A stretch of DNA of 64,000 nucleotides from Tautonia sociabilis (GTDB taxonomy: Bacteria > Planctomycetota > Planctomycetia > Isosphaerales > Isosphaeraceae). The notes below the pieces were generated by a model, which did not search any database, had not been told where the DNA came from, and was given only the letters and a program-made list of their open reading frames with translations. The stretch spans positions 124,001 through 188,000 of the forward strand of contig NZ_RYZH01000002.1 in NCBI RefSeq assembly GCF_003977685.1, written 5' to 3'. Positions 1 through 12,507 of this stretch are shown in pieces (the stretch's first letter is position 1; each line of letters starts with the position of its first letter). Both the position numbers and the translations under genes were made by a program.

Positions 1-770
1 GCCACTTGCCGGGGAAGCGGCTGCCGGAGGCCGCTGACCAGTTCGCAGCGGGCCCGGGCGCCGTCGATTTCGACCACCCGGAGGTAGGTGAACGGGATCG
101 ATCGGATCTCCTGTACGGTCTTGTCCGGCCGCAGGAACAGATAGTAGGGCCGGAAGATCGAGTCCGGTTCGACGACCCGCCCGATCGGGTCGGCGGCCGG
201 GAGCGAGGCCCCCTGAACGAGCAGCTCGGCCCCGCCGTCGGTGCGCTCGATCTCGGCAACCGGGGCGAAGATGCGACGGGAGAGCTCGAAGAGGGAACGG
301 GCCGCGTCTCGGGGGTAGGGGGCCGGCTGCCGGTACAGGGGCCCGAGTTGCCGGGTGGTCGCGTCGAACTCTCGGCCGACCAAGAGGTAGCCGCCGCCGG
401 AGTCGGCCGGCTCGACCCGGAGGAACCAACCTTTGTCGGCTCCTTGGAGCCCGGGGGCGACGATCTCCGCGGTCAGCTCCGACGGCGACCGGCCCCGCAA
501 CGCCCCCTCGTCGTCGGCCAACTCGATTTGCCAGGGCTCTCCGACGAATCGGCGAACCAGGACGAGCCAGTCCTCCGCCAGGGCCCGGGCCGTTGGCGCA
601 CCGACTCGAGCCTGAGGATCGACCGCCAGCCAGGCCCGGATGGCGTAGGGCGTCTCCTCCATCGACGAGGTGGACGCCTTCGCGTCCTGAGCCGGGACCG
701 TCCGGGAGCTTAGGATCAGTACCAGGGTCAGGGCGGCGATCGTGAGCCGGTGGCGAGTGCGCATCATCAT
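1..770 (-). CDS. Secreted hypothetical protein (3' end outside window)
   Basis: Only the first 256 or so codons are visible; the frame is open to the left edge. The product starts MMMRTRHRLTIAALTLVLIL, a basic n-region followed by a hydrophobic core, with a probable signal peptidase I site just after VPA near residue 27, so export is expected. The mature part shows no motif I recognise. It is soluble-looking and rich in Glu, Arg and Pro. The first ATG overlaps the TGA of the solute-binding-like gene upstream as ATGA, so the two are almost certainly co-transcribed and translationally coupled. The role is unknown. A partner or accessory protein of the neighbouring binding protein is the simplest guess from context only. 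Confidence 0.75.
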   Translation of the reverse strand, partial: MMMRTRHRLTIAALTLVLILSSRTVPAQDAKASTSSMEETPYAIRAWLAVDPQARVGAPTARALAEDWLVLVRRFVGEPWQIELADDEGALRGRSPSELTAEIVAPGLQGADKGWFLRVEPADSGGGYLLVGREFDATTRQLGPLYRQPAPYPRDAARSLFELSRRIFAPVAEIERTDGGAELLVQGASLPAADPIGRVVEPDSIFRPYYLFLRPDKTVQEIRSIPFTYLRVVEIDGARARCELVSGLRQPLPRQV

Positions 771-3193
771 GGGGCGTCCGGAGCGAACCAGGGCTCGATG
801 GTCCACGACTCGATCCCCTCGTACAGGGTGTCGGCCTCCTCGGCCGGACCGGTCAATCGGGTGCGCCACGCGAAATGCTCCTGGAGCTGCCAGAGCGGGA
901 TGATCGGCAGTTCGTCCCTCGTCTCGCGGTCGATGGTGATGACCAGCTCCCGAGCGGTGGGGAGATCCTGGACCTGTTCGAGCCTGAGCAGCAGTTGCAA
1001 GATGCGGGGGCTGGCCAGGGCGCCGAGGCCGTCGGCCTGCGGGGGGGCCGTGTAGCCGGGGCAGAGAACTGGCCCGGCATTCCGGACGGGGTCGTCGATG
1101 CGGGCGGTTCGGTAGGCCAGGTCGAAGCGAGCCCCGCGTCGGAGTTCCGACTCCAGGTCCGAGGGGGGCCGTTCGATCGGAGTGACCTCCAGGCCCGCGT
1201 CCTCGAACGCCTCCACCAGCCGGGGGATCACCGCCCGGGCGGTCGGGATCGCCGGGTAGGCGAGCGTCAGGGCGATGGAGTCCTCACCAAGCTCCTGCTT
1301 GGCCGCTCGGACCATCATCTTCGCCAGCAGCGGGTCGTGCGCCAGCGGGGAGACGTCCGGGGCGTCGGCGAAGCTGCCGACCGGGAACGGGCCGTCGCTG
1401 GGGACGGTGGCCGCCTCCAGCGGGCGGCGGAGCACTCGCTCCTCGAGCAACTTTTCGCGGTCGATAGCGAAACTCAGCCCTCGTCGGAGCGACCGGTTGC
1501 GCAAGAGTGGGTTCCGTCCGTCAATCGCCAGCCAGTGCATCCGGGGAGCCCGGTACCGGCCGATCCGGATCGCTGGCTCCTCGGAGAGGGTGTCGAGCTG
1601 GTCGAGGGGCACCGATTCGAGCAGCGTCACGTCCCCTCGTCGGAGTGCGGAAACCGGGTCGGCCGGGGAGACGTACCGACGTTCCTGAATCCGGGCGATC
1701 GGGACGGTAGCGGCGGTGGAACCGTCCGCCCGATCGAGCCGGGCGGTCGTCGGTGAGAGCGGGCCCAGGGTATACGGCCCGCTGCCGATCGGGCGGGGAC
1801 CGTCGGGGGTCCAGACCAGACCGTCCCGGCCGCCGTGGGCCGGCCCGACGGGGATCAGCAGCCAGGCCGCCGGGTCGAGCGGCGCCCGGTTCAGCACGAC
1901 CTCGACGGATCGCTCGTCGAGCAAGGTGACGCGAGACAGCAGGCTCGCCCAGCGCGCATCGTAGCCGATCGTGCTGGGCAAGGCTCGGTCAGAGAGCGCC
2001 CGGGCCACGTCGGCGGACGCGACCGGCCTCGAGCCGTCGTTCCAGGAGAGGCCCTGCTTGACCTCGATCACCAGGCGACGGCCGATGTCTCCGCTGGTCA
2101 ACTCGGCGGCGATCTGCCGATCGCGTCCTCCCCGCTTGGCTTCCTCCGACGTGTCGGCCAGGATCGGCAGGTAGAGCAGTTGGATCACCCGGTCGTCTGC
2201 CGGACACTCGACGAACGGCCCCGGGCGTCGGGGCACGTCCAGCACCGCCACATCGAGCACCGGCGCCTCGGAGAACGCCGCTCGGTAGCGCTGGGCGATC
2301 TCGTCATCCGAGGGCCAGATCCGCAGCGCCTCGGCCAACCGCTCGACGCGATCGGGGCCATCCAGGCGATCCGCCTGCTCCGCCAGTCGCCGGGCGCGAT
2401 CGACGAATCGCCGCTCCATCTGGGAGATGATCGGGCTCTCCGGGGCCAACGCCTTGAGGTCCGAGAGCACCCGGCGTCCGAGGGCGAAGGCCCCTTGCTC
2501 CAGTGCCAAGCCGATCCGATCGGCATAGGCCTCCGCCAGCCTCGGCTTGAGCCCCGGGAAGTCCGGGGAGCGCCGGTAGAGCTCCCCCAGCAACCGCAGC
2601 CCGTCGTCGACCCGCCCTCGAGTCAGGGCATCCTCTCCCTCCAGGAGGGTGATCCGGTCGGACGTCTCGCGGAGCCCAGGCCAGTCCGGGGCGCGTGTTT
2701 GGACCGCGAGGACCAGCTCGAAGGCGCGCCCAAAGTCTCCGGAACGGGCGCGGCGAACGGCCTCCGCAAGGAGAAGGTCCTCGAAGTAGTCGACCTCCCG
2801 GATCGAGAGGATTTTGACGTAGTAGTCCCGAGGCTCCTCGTCCTGAGTGCGGATGACGATCGCGTTCTCGCTCGGGTCGCGCTTCAGCTCCGGGGCCTTG
2901 CTCACGAGCAGGCCGCCGACCCGCTCATAGCGAGGCTGCTCCTCGGACTCGGCCTTTCGGATCTCCTCCTTGTCCGGCAACGGGCGGGGGCTGACCGGAT
3001 CGACAATCAGGACGGTGCCGTCGATCAGCGTCAGGCGATCGAAGGGGGGATCTCGGAGCAGGTCACGATCCGTCGGGAGTGAGACGTCCTGGGTCGGCTG
3101 GGCGGTCAGCCCGGCGCCAAGGGCCGACAGGACGAGGGCGAGAGCCACCAAGCCGGCCGAGAGCGGCCGGGGTCCGGGTCGGAGGAATGGCAT
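767..3193 (-). CDS. Family 5 (Dpp/Opp-like) solute-binding protein with helical N-terminal extension
   Basis: The product has 808 residues. It begins with a signal peptide (MPFLRPGPRPLSAGL, then an Ala/Leu-rich core ending near TAQ), so it is exported. Residues of about 130-290 are a helical, TPR-like stretch. From about residue 300 to the end the protein resembles peptide/nickel-type extracellular solute-binding proteins (SBP_bac_5): segments such as LSWNDGSRPV, PIGSGPYTL and LRRGLSFAIDREKLL are characteristic of the fold. Ordinary members have about 500-550 residues, so the N-terminal 280 are extra. No permease or ATPase gene lies nearby, so it is an orphan binding protein or a divergent relative with a non-transport role. 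The downstream secreted protein overlaps its stop codon. A promoter-like TTCCCC-N17-TAGGAT lies 65 bases upstream. Confidence 0.8.
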   Translation of the reverse strand: MPFLRPGPRPLSAGLVALALVLSALGAGLTAQPTQDVSLPTDRDLLRDPPFDRLTLIDGTVLIVDPVSPRPLPDKEEIRKAESEEQPRYERVGGLLVSKAPELKRDPSENAIVIRTQDEEPRDYYVKILSIREVDYFEDLLLAEAVRRARSGDFGRAFELVLAVQTRAPDWPGLRETSDRITLLEGEDALTRGRVDDGLRLLGELYRRSPDFPGLKPRLAEAYADRIGLALEQGAFALGRRVLSDLKALAPESPIISQMERRFVDRARRLAEQADRLDGPDRVERLAEALRIWPSDDEIAQRYRAAFSEAPVLDVAVLDVPRRPGPFVECPADDRVIQLLYLPILADTSEEAKRGGRDRQIAAELTSGDIGRRLVIEVKQGLSWNDGSRPVASADVARALSDRALPSTIGYDARWASLLSRVTLLDERSVEVVLNRAPLDPAAWLLIPVGPAHGGRDGLVWTPDGPRPIGSGPYTLGPLSPTTARLDRADGSTAATVPIARIQERRYVSPADPVSALRRGDVTLLESVPLDQLDTLSEEPAIRIGRYRAPRMHWLAIDGRNPLLRNRSLRRGLSFAIDREKLLEERVLRRPLEAATVPSDGPFPVGSFADAPDVSPLAHDPLLAKMMVRAAKQELGEDSIALTLAYPAIPTARAVIPRLVEAFEDAGLEVTPIERPPSDLESELRRGARFDLAYRTARIDDPVRNAGPVLCPGYTAPPQADGLGALASPRILQLLLRLEQVQDLPTARELVITIDRETRDELPIIPLWQLQEHFAWRTRLTGPAEEADTLYEGIESWTIEPWFAPDAP

Positions 3194-3257
3194 GGCAGTC
3201 CGATCGTGCCGGGGGAGGTGATCCGGGGCGCGAGGGGGCCGATGGCTCCCCCAATCC

Positions 3258-3286
3258 ATCCTATCTCCCGGTGGTGTCCCGGGGAA
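3258..3286 (-). promoter_or_regulatory. Promoter for the solute-binding-like gene, TTCCCC-N17-TAGGAT
   Basis: On the minus strand a -35 box TTCCCC (3286-3281) is followed after 17 bases by TAGGAT (3263-3258). The predicted start site lies about 58 bases before the ATG at 3193. The same -35 box and spacing recur at 29618-29646 and 31963-31991, each at a similar distance from its gene, which raises confidence above that of a single match. Confidence 0.5.
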
Positions 3287-3326
3287 CTCCCGCCCCCACC
3301 CTCCAGGCCGGAACGCGACCGCCCCC

Positions 3327-3356
3327 GTGACCTCGGCCGCCCGAGGCCAGTAGAAT
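3327..3356 (+). promoter_or_regulatory. Promoter for the tricorn-type protease, GTGACC-N18-TAGAAT
   Basis: GTGACC (3327-3332) and TAGAAT (3351-3356) are separated by 18 bases and match the sigma70 consensus at 4 and 5 of 6 positions. The start codon at 3458 is about 95 bases downstream of the expected start site. This promoter and the minus-strand one at 3258-3286 share the 264-base divergent gap. Confidence 0.45.
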
Positions 3357-3457
3357 CGTCCCATCCATCCCGGGGCCGACCGTGGAGCGATCGACTCGCA
3401 AACCGACTCCCGGGCGCCCGACTCCCCGCGATCCCTCCGCCGAGACGGAGCCTCCCC

Positions 3458-6784
<3,327 letters not shown>

Positions 6785-6893
6785 CGCCCCCCGACACCCT
6801 CCCGGGCACCTCCCCCCGGGCCGGTGCCGACACGGAGATCCCTCCACGACGGCAATTCAAGCGCCCCTCCCGACCCGCGCCGGAGCCTCTCCC

Positions 6894-8345
6894 ATGCGAC
6901 TCGCCGCGCTGCTCGCCCCGATCGCATACCTCGCTGCCGGAGCCTCGGCGGCCGACGACCGGCCGAACATCGTCTGGATCATCGCCGAGGACATGTCTCC
7001 CCACTTCGGCTGCTACGGAGAGAAGACGATCGCGACCCCGAATGTCGATCGCCTGGCGAGCGAGGGGGTGCGGTTCGCGAACGCCTTCGTCACGGCGCCG
7101 GTCTGTTCGCCATCCCGGTCGGCCCTCATCACCGGCATGTACCAGACCACCATCGGCGCGCACCATCACCGGAGTGGACGGGGGGCCCTGACAATCTCCC
7201 TGCCCTCCCCGGTCGAGCCCGTCCCCGAGCTCTTTCGGGCCGCTGGCTACCATGTCAGCAACGGCACGATCGATGGCAGGCCCGGGAAGACGGATTACAA
7301 CTTCGAATACGATGATTCGCTGTATGACGGCTCCGACTGGTCGGGCCGCGCCGAGGGCCAGCCCTTCTTCGCCCAGCTCCAGCTCCACGGCGGCAAGCTC
7401 CGCCACGCGGGCAACTGGGCCGAGCGGGCCGAGCGGGTGCTCGGCAGCCTCACCGACCCGGAGTCGGTCACGCTGCCGCCCTACTACCCCCGCGATCCCG
7501 TGATCCTGGAGGACTGGGCCCGCTACCTCGACACGGTGCGGTATACCGACCTGGAAGTCGGCCGCATCCTCGATCGGCTCGATTCCGAAGGCCTGTCCGA
7601 ATCGACCTATATTTTCTTCATCACCGATCACGGCATCAGCCATGCCCGGGGCAAGCAGTTCCTCTACGAGGAAGGGATCAAGATCCCCGTTGTGGTCCGA
7701 GGTCCCGGGATCGAGCCCGGCTCGGTCCGACACGACCTGGTCGCCCACATCGACCTGGCCGCCGCTTCGCTGGACCTCGCGGGGATTCCCGTCCCGGACT
7801 GGATGCAGGCCCGCCCGCTCTTCGCCGAGGACCACGAGCCTCGCCCGTTCGTTGTCTCGGCCCGAGACCGCTGTGATGAGACCGTCGATGGCATCCGGAG
7901 CATCCGCACCGATCGCTACAAACTGATCCGCAACCTCTATCCGGAGCGGCCCTACCTCCAGCCAAACGCCTACAAGGACCACAAGGAGATCCTCATTGCC
8001 CTTCGTCGCCTCCACGATGAAGGCGCACTGAATGAGGCCCAGTTGCTCCAGTTCGCCGAGCGACGGCCCCGGTTCGAGCTCTACGACCTGGAGGCCGACC
8101 CCTGGGAGCTGCACGACCTGGCTCGGGACCCGAAGCACCTCGACGTCGTGTTCGGCCTCCGGAACGAGCTCGACCGCTGGATGGCGGCCTCCGGCGACCT
8201 CGGCCAGCAGCCGGAGCCGGAGGCGATGTACGACAGTGATATGGCGGTCTACCTGGAGAACGTCCGCCGGAACGACCCCGATCGGGCCGCCGAGCTGGAG
8301 GAGACGATCCGGCTGATGAAGCGGTGGGCGAGCGAAGGGAAGTAA
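6894..8345 (+). CDS. Secreted type I sulfatase (arylsulfatase family)
   Basis: The product has 483 residues and hydrolyses sulfate esters, probably on polysaccharides. A signal peptide occupies residues 1-20 (ending GASAA). The formylglycine motif CSPSR begins at Cys71, so an anaerobic or FGE-type maturase is needed from elsewhere in the genome. The metal-binding N-terminal segment is IVWIIAEDM, and TDHG near residue 243 supplies further metal ligands. Length and organisation are normal for the family. It follows the tricorn-type protease by 109 bases in the same direction, and a short GC hairpin lies between it and the next gene. Sulfatase expansions are typical of planctomycetes; the substrate cannot be read from the sequence. 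Confidence 0.93.
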   Translation: MRLAALLAPIAYLAAGASAADDRPNIVWIIAEDMSPHFGCYGEKTIATPNVDRLASEGVRFANAFVTAPVCSPSRSALITGMYQTTIGAHHHRSGRGALTISLPSPVEPVPELFRAAGYHVSNGTIDGRPGKTDYNFEYDDSLYDGSDWSGRAEGQPFFAQLQLHGGKLRHAGNWAERAERVLGSLTDPESVTLPPYYPRDPVILEDWARYLDTVRYTDLEVGRILDRLDSEGLSESTYIFFITDHGISHARGKQFLYEEGIKIPVVVRGPGIEPGSVRHDLVAHIDLAAASLDLAGIPVPDWMQARPLFAEDHEPRPFVVSARDRCDETVDGIRSIRTDRYKLIRNLYPERPYLQPNAYKDHKEILIALRRLHDEGALNEAQLLQFAERRPRFELYDLEADPWELHDLARDPKHLDVVFGLRNELDRWMAASGDLGQQPEPEAMYDSDMAVYLENVRRNDPDRAAELEETIRLMKRWASEGK

Positions 8346-8347
8346 CC

Positions 8348-8364
8348 CCGGGCCCGAAGCCCGG
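8348..8364 (+). terminator. Short GC hairpin after the sulfatase gene
   Basis: CCGGGC and GCCCGG form a 6-bp stem around a 5-base CCGAA loop three bases after the stop codon. No U-tract follows. It may be a weak terminator, an mRNA-protecting stem or an attenuator ahead of the opcA-like gene. Confidence 0.3.
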
Positions 8365-8379
8365 TCGAGGGGACCGATC

Positions 8380-9525
8380 ATGCCACCAAGCCAAGCCGAT
8401 GCGTTCTACGAGGGCCAGGGCGTCCCGGTCGATCTGGCCGGTGTCGAGGACGCGCTCGACCGGCTCTGGGGGCCGGCGGCCGAAAAGGCCGGCGGCCCGG
8501 AGCTGGACGATCCGGCCGTCACTCGCGTGGCGCTGGCCAACGTCGTGCTCGTTCATCTCGGGGCCGATCGCGCCGGCATGGACGAGACAACCGCCGCGAT
8601 CACCACCCGCTATCCCTCCCGCCTGATTGTCGTCCGGCCGACTTCGCAAGGGGGTCGCCGGCTCGTCGCCGAGGTTTCGGCGCAGTGCCACTTGCCGGCC
8701 CCGGGCCGGCCTCAGGTTTGTAGCGAGCAGATCATCCTCCGCGTCGGTCCCGATGGCCTCGACCTGATCCCCGGCGCCGTCCGCTCGCTCCTGGAATCGG
8801 ATCTCCACACGGTCCTCTGGTGGTGCGACGATCCCGCGACCGCCCCCGACCTGCTCGGCTCGCTGGCGGAAGGAGCGACGCGGGTCATCCTCGACCTCCC
8901 GGATCCCGAGGCCGACCCCGGCGCCTTGTCCCGGGCCGTCGAGGGCGTCCGAGAGCACCTCCCCCGCGACATCTCCTGGTTCGGACTGACTCCCTGGCGT
9001 TCCCTCATCGCCGAGTTGTTCGATCCTCCGGCGTCCTCCGACCTGGATCGGATCGAATCGATCCGCATCCGAGTCCTGGCCGAGCGATCCGATCGCCTCC
9101 CCAGGACGGCCGTCTGGCTCGTCTCCTGGCTCGCAGGACAGCTCGGCTGGCGACCCGAAGATCGATCCCTGTCGGACGACGTCGGCCGCCTCGACGCCCG
9201 GTTCCACTCGAAGTCCGGCCCGGTGCGCGTCTCGATCGAAACCGAGCTGGCCGAGGTCGGCCCAATGGCTCACATCGCCTCAGTTGAGTTGGGGCTCCGA
9301 GGCGACAGCAGACCCGCCGGGATGATCCGGATCGCCCGGAACGGCACTGGCTCCTGCGAGGTCCGCATCGACCGAGACGACCGGCCCGCCCCCTCCTGCC
9401 CCCGCATCGTCAAGGCTCCGGAGTACGACACCGAACGCCGAGTCTCCGCCGCCTTGCTCACCGACCGCAACGACCCGCCTTATCGTCGCGCCCTGCCGAT
9501 CTCCCGATGGCTCCTCGGCGGCTGA
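8380..9525 (+). CDS. opcA: OpcA-like glucose-6-phosphate dehydrogenase assembly protein
   Basis: The product has 381 residues. The OpcA family activates or assembles glucose-6-phosphate dehydrogenase at the head of the oxidative pentose phosphate pathway. Family features seen here are the segment SRLIVVRP followed by a region with paired cysteines (AQCHLP and QVCSEQI), and later TVLWWCDDP and the SWFGLTPWR region. There is no signal peptide or membrane segment, so the protein is cytoplasmic. The zwf gene, often adjacent in other bacteria, is not in this window, so the partner is inferred. The gene lies 34 bases after the sulfatase and faces a convergent gene, with a hairpin in the 155-base gap beyond its stop. 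Confidence 0.82.
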   Translation: MPPSQADAFYEGQGVPVDLAGVEDALDRLWGPAAEKAGGPELDDPAVTRVALANVVLVHLGADRAGMDETTAAITTRYPSRLIVVRPTSQGGRRLVAEVSAQCHLPAPGRPQVCSEQIILRVGPDGLDLIPGAVRSLLESDLHTVLWWCDDPATAPDLLGSLAEGATRVILDLPDPEADPGALSRAVEGVREHLPRDISWFGLTPWRSLIAELFDPPASSDLDRIESIRIRVLAERSDRLPRTAVWLVSWLAGQLGWRPEDRSLSDDVGRLDARFHSKSGPVRVSIETELAEVGPMAHIASVELGLRGDSRPAGMIRIARNGTGSCEVRIDRDDRPAPSCPRIVKAPEYDTERRVSAALLTDRNDPPYRRALPISRWLLGG

Positions 9526-9536
9526 TCGGCAGAGCG

Positions 9537-9561
9537 ATCGCCGCCGGGCTCCCGAGGCGAT
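9537..9561 (+). terminator. Hairpin between convergent genes, candidate terminator
   Basis: ATCGCC and GGCGAT pair over 6 bp with a nested CGGG/CCCG stem. The structure begins 11 bases after the opcA-like stop codon. There is no U-rich tail, as is usual for GC-rich genomes. The rest of the 155-base convergent gap shows nothing else. Confidence 0.35.
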
Positions 9562-9680
9562 GGGGGCGGCATGCCGATCGCGATCGCGTCCGCACCCAGC
9601 GATCGTCGTACCTTCGCGCTGTGATCTCGGAAGCCAATCGATTGCCCTGCGGGCTCCATCCTGCGGTGGCCGTCGCGATG

Positions 9681-10232
9681 CTACTCCAATTCCAGCGGAG
9701 GAACGAACCGGCCGAGGTGCTCGGCGAGCCCGTCGGCCAGGGCGACCGGCTCCGGGAAAACCTCGAGAGGAGCCGGGCCGACGGCCACCGCCATCGCCTC
9801 CTGCCCGAGATTGATCCGCAAGAGGCCGAGCGGCACCACCCGGGATCGCCGGTCGACCGCCAGGGCGGAGCCGAGCGTCTCTTCCTCGTCGAACCGGATC
9901 GGAGCGGGAGTCAGCACCACGGCCGTCAGGCCGATCACCAGACCCGACCCTCCCCTCGGCCAGGGAGGAAATCGGCCGTGCACGGCCCGGGAGAGGCGTT
10001 CGATCAGGCGGCGTTGATCCGGCGGTGATCCCGAGAGGTCCACCGGCTGCCGGGCGATGGCAACCACCCCTAAGGCCCGGCCGAGAACGGGCACCCAGTG
10101 CAGTCGGGTTTTTCGGGACTCATAGCGGAGCACGTCCAGCGGAGGGTCCAGGAACTCCTCGCCGTCATCCTCCTGGAAGCCCATCGGCCGGAGGATGGCT
10201 TCGATCCGACCGAAGAACTGCTCGTGAGTCAT
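9681..10232 (-). CDS. Conserved-looking hypothetical cytoplasmic protein
   Basis: The product has 183 residues with no signal peptide or transmembrane segment. I do not recognise a family. The N-terminal half is acidic (QEDDGEEFLDPP). The centre has an alternating hydrophobic pattern (VLGRALGVVAIARQPV; GLVIGLTAVVLTPAPI) that suggests an alpha/beta fold. The start at 10232 was preferred over the longer open frame because GAGGGCAGGG lies just upstream of that ATG and the longer part is low-complexity. It stands alone, convergent with the opcA-like gene and divergent from the DUF6807 gene. Confidence 0.7.
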   Translation of the reverse strand: MTHEQFFGRIEAILRPMGFQEDDGEEFLDPPLDVLRYESRKTRLHWVPVLGRALGVVAIARQPVDLSGSPPDQRRLIERLSRAVHGRFPPWPRGGSGLVIGLTAVVLTPAPIRFDEEETLGSALAVDRRSRVVPLGLLRINLGQEAMAVAVGPAPLEVFPEPVALADGLAEHLGRFVPPLELE

Positions 10233-10368
10233 CCCTGCCCTCGCCGCCTCCCCCTGGCGATCCCCGACGCGGTCGCCGTAGGATAACCGCTCACGGGGCC
10301 CTCGGCCACTCGCACCGGGCGGGGCCGGGGCGATTCCCCATCCGGCGACCTCCCCGAGGAGTTCCACC

Positions 10369-11601
10369 ATGATCCGACCCGCATGGGCCGCCGTCCTACT
10401 TGTCCTCGTCGCGACGCCGACCACCTTCGGGGGAGACGCCCGGGTGACCATTCGAGGCAACGGGGTCGGCCTCGGCGAGACTCCACTGTACGTCCCCCTC
10501 GACGGGGCTTCGTTCGAGGAGGGGGCGTACACCCTCCGGCCCTCCGGAGGAGACGGGGAGACGATCGCCGCCCAGGTCGTCCGGGAGGGGGATTCGGCCT
10601 GGCTGGCCGTCGTGCTCCCCGGGCTCGGCGCGGATGAGGTGGCCGAGTTCACGATGGCCCCCGCGTCCGACTCCGCCTCGGGAAAGGCCGAAGGGGTCGA
10701 CATCTCCGCCGAAGGACGCGACCTTCGCGTTTCGATCGACGGCGAGTTGTTCACCGTCTACCGCGCTGACGACGGCCCGAAACCCTACTTCTACCCGGTG
10801 ATCGGCCCGACCGGCTCTCCGATCACTCGAGCCTATCCGATGGCCGATGTGGAGGGAGAGGACCGCGACCATCCCCACCAGCGCTCGTTCTGGTTCACTC
10901 ATGGAAACGTCAACGGGTACGATTTCTGGGCCTCCGACCCCCTGAACCGCCCCAACCCGAAGTTCGGCGTCATCGAGGAGACGGCTCGGCCGATCGTGGC
11001 CGATGGCCCCGTCGTGGGAGTGATCCGAACGACGGATCGCTGGCTCTCCCCCTCGGGAGAAACGCTCTGCTCCGACGAGCGCACCTGGCGGACCTACGAC
11101 ACCAACGGCTCCCGGGTGATCGATTTCGAAGTGACCATCACCGCCAGCAACGGCCCTGTCACCTTCGGTGATACCAAGGAGGGGATGTTCGGGCTCCGGA
11201 TCGCCTCCAGCATGAACGTCCGCAACAAGACCGGCGGACGGATCATCAACGCCGAGGGGATCACCGACCTGGACGCCTGGGGCAAGGCTTCGCCCTGGGT
11301 TGACTACACCGGGCCGGTCGGCGATGAAACCCTCGGCGTGGCGATCCTGAACCACCCCGACAGCTTCCGCTTCCCCACCACCTGGCACGTCCGAGACTAC
11401 GGCCTCTTCGCCGCCAATCCCTTCGGCTACAGTGACTTCAAGTACCCCGGCGAGGGGGCCTACACCATCCCCGAGGGGGACTCGATCCGGTTCGGCTACC
11501 GCGTCGTCCTCCACGAGGGGGATACCGACACCGCCGGGATCCCTGTACTCTTCCAGGGCTATGCCCATCCGCCCCGGGTCGAGATCAGCCCGTCCCGATG
11601 A
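10369..11601 (+). CDS. Secreted PmoA-like protein (DUF6807 family)
   Basis: The product has 410 residues with a signal peptide at residues 1-22 (AAVLLVLVATPTTFGGD). Proteins of this family are annotated as methane oxygenase PmoA by an old domain label. They are not the particulate methane monooxygenase subunit and are widespread secreted planctomycete proteins, probably with a carbohydrate-active beta-sandwich. Family-like segments here are PYFYPVIGP, DHPHQRSFWFTHGNVNGYDFW and GVAILNHPDSFRFPTTWHVRDY. The His-rich HPHQRS segment around residue 168 could be an active-site or metal site; that is inference. The 136-base divergent gap upstream shows a TAGGAT-like -10 but no convincing -35. Confidence 0.85.
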   Translation: MIRPAWAAVLLVLVATPTTFGGDARVTIRGNGVGLGETPLYVPLDGASFEEGAYTLRPSGGDGETIAAQVVREGDSAWLAVVLPGLGADEVAEFTMAPASDSASGKAEGVDISAEGRDLRVSIDGELFTVYRADDGPKPYFYPVIGPTGSPITRAYPMADVEGEDRDHPHQRSFWFTHGNVNGYDFWASDPLNRPNPKFGVIEETARPIVADGPVVGVIRTTDRWLSPSGETLCSDERTWRTYDTNGSRVIDFEVTITASNGPVTFGDTKEGMFGLRIASSMNVRNKTGGRIINAEGITDLDAWGKASPWVDYTGPVGDETLGVAILNHPDSFRFPTTWHVRDYGLFAANPFGYSDFKYPGEGAYTIPEGDSIRFGYRVVLHEGDTDTAGIPVLFQGYAHPPRVEISPSR

Positions 11602-11622
11602 GCGGATGAGCGGACGGGGGGC

Positions 11623-12255
11623 TCACCGCGGGCACTCGGCCTGCTCACCGGTTCGGGTCGACCCGAGCCATCGGCGATGAACGCCCACGACCCCATCGAC
11701 CGGCTGATCGTGCATCGCGGTCGGGATCACGTCGACCCACTGCGGGTCGAGCACCAGGGCCAGTCGGGGAACCTCCGGCCTCAGCCGAGGGAGCAGCCGG
11801 TCGTAATGGCCCGCCCCCCGGCCCAGCCGGCCCCCCTGGCCGTCAAACGCGATCCCGGGCACGAGCACCCAGTCGATCCGCACCGGGTCGAGCTCCATCG
11901 CCCCGGCCGAGGGCTCCGGAATCCCAAACGGGCCGGGGACCAGGTCGCGATCGGGGTCGGTCACGCGGCACAGCCGCAAGCTCCGATCCTGACGGTCAAC
12001 GCGGGGACAGGCCACGTCCTTCCCCTGGCCGAGCGCCCAGGCGATCATCCCCCTCGTCTCGAACTCCTCGGGAAGGTGCGAGACGTAGAGAAGGACCGTG
12101 CGCGCCGCTTCCAGACCCGGCAGCGTCGGGAAGAGCCGGTCGAGTTCGCGCTCCTCCTCGCCCCGGATGCCCGGCTCCATCCCCAGCACCCGATCGACGA
12201 CCTCTCGCCGAAGCCTCCGTTTGGCTGCTCGAATGCGCTCGGCCGAGTCGTTCAC
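11623..12255 (-). CDS. fau: 5-formyltetrahydrofolate cyclo-ligase
   Basis: The product has about 210 residues. It uses ATP to convert 5-formyltetrahydrofolate to 5,10-methenyltetrahydrofolate in one-carbon metabolism, in the cytoplasm. The family signature is clear in GIAFDGQGGRLGRGAGHYDR, which corresponds to the nucleotide-binding region, and in VACPRVDRQDRSLRLCRV. A GTG start at 12255 (VNDSAERIRAAKRRLRREV) was chosen because homology-like sequence begins there. A TTG at 12345 would add 30 residues of low-complexity sequence and overlap the RNA candidate. The gene lies directly downstream of a candidate 6S-type RNA on the same strand, the arrangement known for ssrS-fau (ygfA) in many bacteria. 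It is tail-to-tail with the DUF6807 gene. Confidence 0.9.
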   Translation of the reverse strand: MNDSAERIRAAKRRLRREVVDRVLGMEPGIRGEEERELDRLFPTLPGLEAARTVLLYVSHLPEEFETRGMIAWALGQGKDVACPRVDRQDRSLRLCRVTDPDRDLVPGPFGIPEPSAGAMELDPVRIDWVLVPGIAFDGQGGRLGRGAGHYDRLLPRLRPEVPRLALVLDPQWVDVIPTAMHDQPVDGVVGVHRRWLGSTRTGEQAECPR

Positions 12256-12344
12256 AGACGAGCCCCCGGAACGATCAAGAGCCCGGTCCTCGCCGCTTCG
12301 GGTGAAGGGGCCAGGATCGGGCTCGATGGATGACCTCCACCGCA

Positions 12345-12502
12345 ATGCCGTCCGGGGCGGTTATGAGAACCCGCAGTTCAGGTGGGACGCTCAGATCCGC
12401 AGGCGAAGCCGAGGGATCGTTCGGGTCCCTTACGGGTTAGCGTTGGTTCTCCAATATGCGACACCCCTCGCGAACATGGCAGAGGGTCCGGCGAACCGGA
12501 CA
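12345..12502 (-). ncRNA. ssrS: Candidate 6S-type regulatory RNA upstream of fau
   Basis: This 277-base gap contains a strong sigma70-like promoter (12508-12536) followed by about 158 bases of highly self-complementary sequence. GTCCGG (12501-12496) can pair with CCGGAC (12355-12350) as a closing stem. GAGAACC (12451-12445) pairs with GGTTCTC (12371-12365), and CGC with GCG just inside. A symmetrical internal loop of about 9 bases per side follows, then GGGAC/GTCCC, then GATCC/GGATC, capped by a GGC/GCC hairpin. A closing helix, open centre and long interrupted arm match the 6S RNA plan. Size and position before fau fit as well. The 5' GTCCGG can alternatively fold locally with CCGGAC at 12491-12486. 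Ends are estimates. A fau mRNA leader or attenuator is the main alternative. Confidence 0.5.
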
Positions 12503-12507
12503 GGAGA

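Noticed and set aside
9570..9600. Repeated GCGATCGC/CGATCG words as a functional repeat family
   Set aside because: Such words are common throughout this GC-rich sequence inside and outside genes and show no regular arrangement.
12345..12502. 5S rRNA or SRP RNA for the structured region upstream of fau
   Set aside because: No 5S-type conserved loops and no GGAA-type SRP apical domain were found; context favours a 6S-type RNA.
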